Shown here in pieces: positions 22,785-22,814 of a stretch of 22,814 nt of DNA. Made by a program: the position numbers and the translations under genes. Source of the stretch: UBA4582 sp047629195 (lineage in GTDB: Bacteria; Pseudomonadota; Gammaproteobacteria; Pseudomonadales; Azotimanducaceae); assembly GCA_047629195.1 (NCBI GenBank), contig JBLHWY010000104.1, positions 1-22,814 of the forward strand. Reading direction: 5' to 3'. The notes below the pieces were generated by a model. It searched no databases. It was not told the origin of the DNA and worked only from the letters and a program-made list of their open reading frames with translations. Each line of letters begins with the position of its first letter. The first letter of the stretch is position 1.

Positions 22785-22814
22785 AGTGGGTCAACGCTAT
22801 GATGAATTTTGCGC

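Overview
The window looks like part of a mobile or genomic-island region of a gammaproteobacterium, most likely carried in an enterobacterium. The support is: metal and drug efflux genes of enterobacterial type, three insertion sequences of different families (IS21, IS630, IS5), an ERIC repeat, a broken P4-type integrase, and a defence cluster whose base composition differs from the metal genes. I cannot tell plasmid, ICE and chromosome apart from the sequence alone.

Left part (1-7950). The window opens with the end of an IS21-family element that has cut off the front of a large redox gene. What remains encodes the C-terminal part of a molybdopterin oxidoreductase fused to an FNR-type flavin reductase and a plant-type 2Fe-2S domain. 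Next comes a two-gene RND efflux operon (adaptor and pump) and a 63-residue heavy-metal-associated protein that closely resembles GolB. Both the RND operon and golB have, or had, a promoter of MerR/CueR/GolS layout (TTGACC, 19-bp spacer, -10). This matches the Salmonella gol/ges logic, but no golS, golT or gesC is present here. An IS630-family element sits 12 bp downstream of the -10 of the RND promoter, so it separates promoter from operon.

Middle part (7951-11270). An IS5-family element with a twice-frameshifted transposase interrupts an already damaged DUF305 (periplasmic metal-binding) gene. Beyond it a two-gene minus-strand operon encodes an NreB-like MFS exporter with a His-rich tail and a CsoR/RcnR-family repressor. 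Its promoter has a 17-bp spacer, a perfect 19-bp C/G-tract palindrome just downstream of the -10, and a second G-tract upstream of the -35.

Right part (11271-22814). A frameshifted C-terminal remnant of a tyrosine integrase marks an island boundary. It is followed by about 500 bp of non-coding DNA packed with short palindromes. Then, all on the plus strand, come a DEDDh 3'-5' exonuclease, an ERIC element, a small unknown protein, a WYL-domain regulator of BrxR/CapW type with a nine-C tract, a type III restriction-modification pair (Mod, Res), and a 1013-residue divergent SF2 helicase-like ATPase. This six-gene set reads as a regulated composite anti-phage locus. The helicase and the small protein are its least understood parts and the best candidates for something undescribed. 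A further gene may begin at the right edge.
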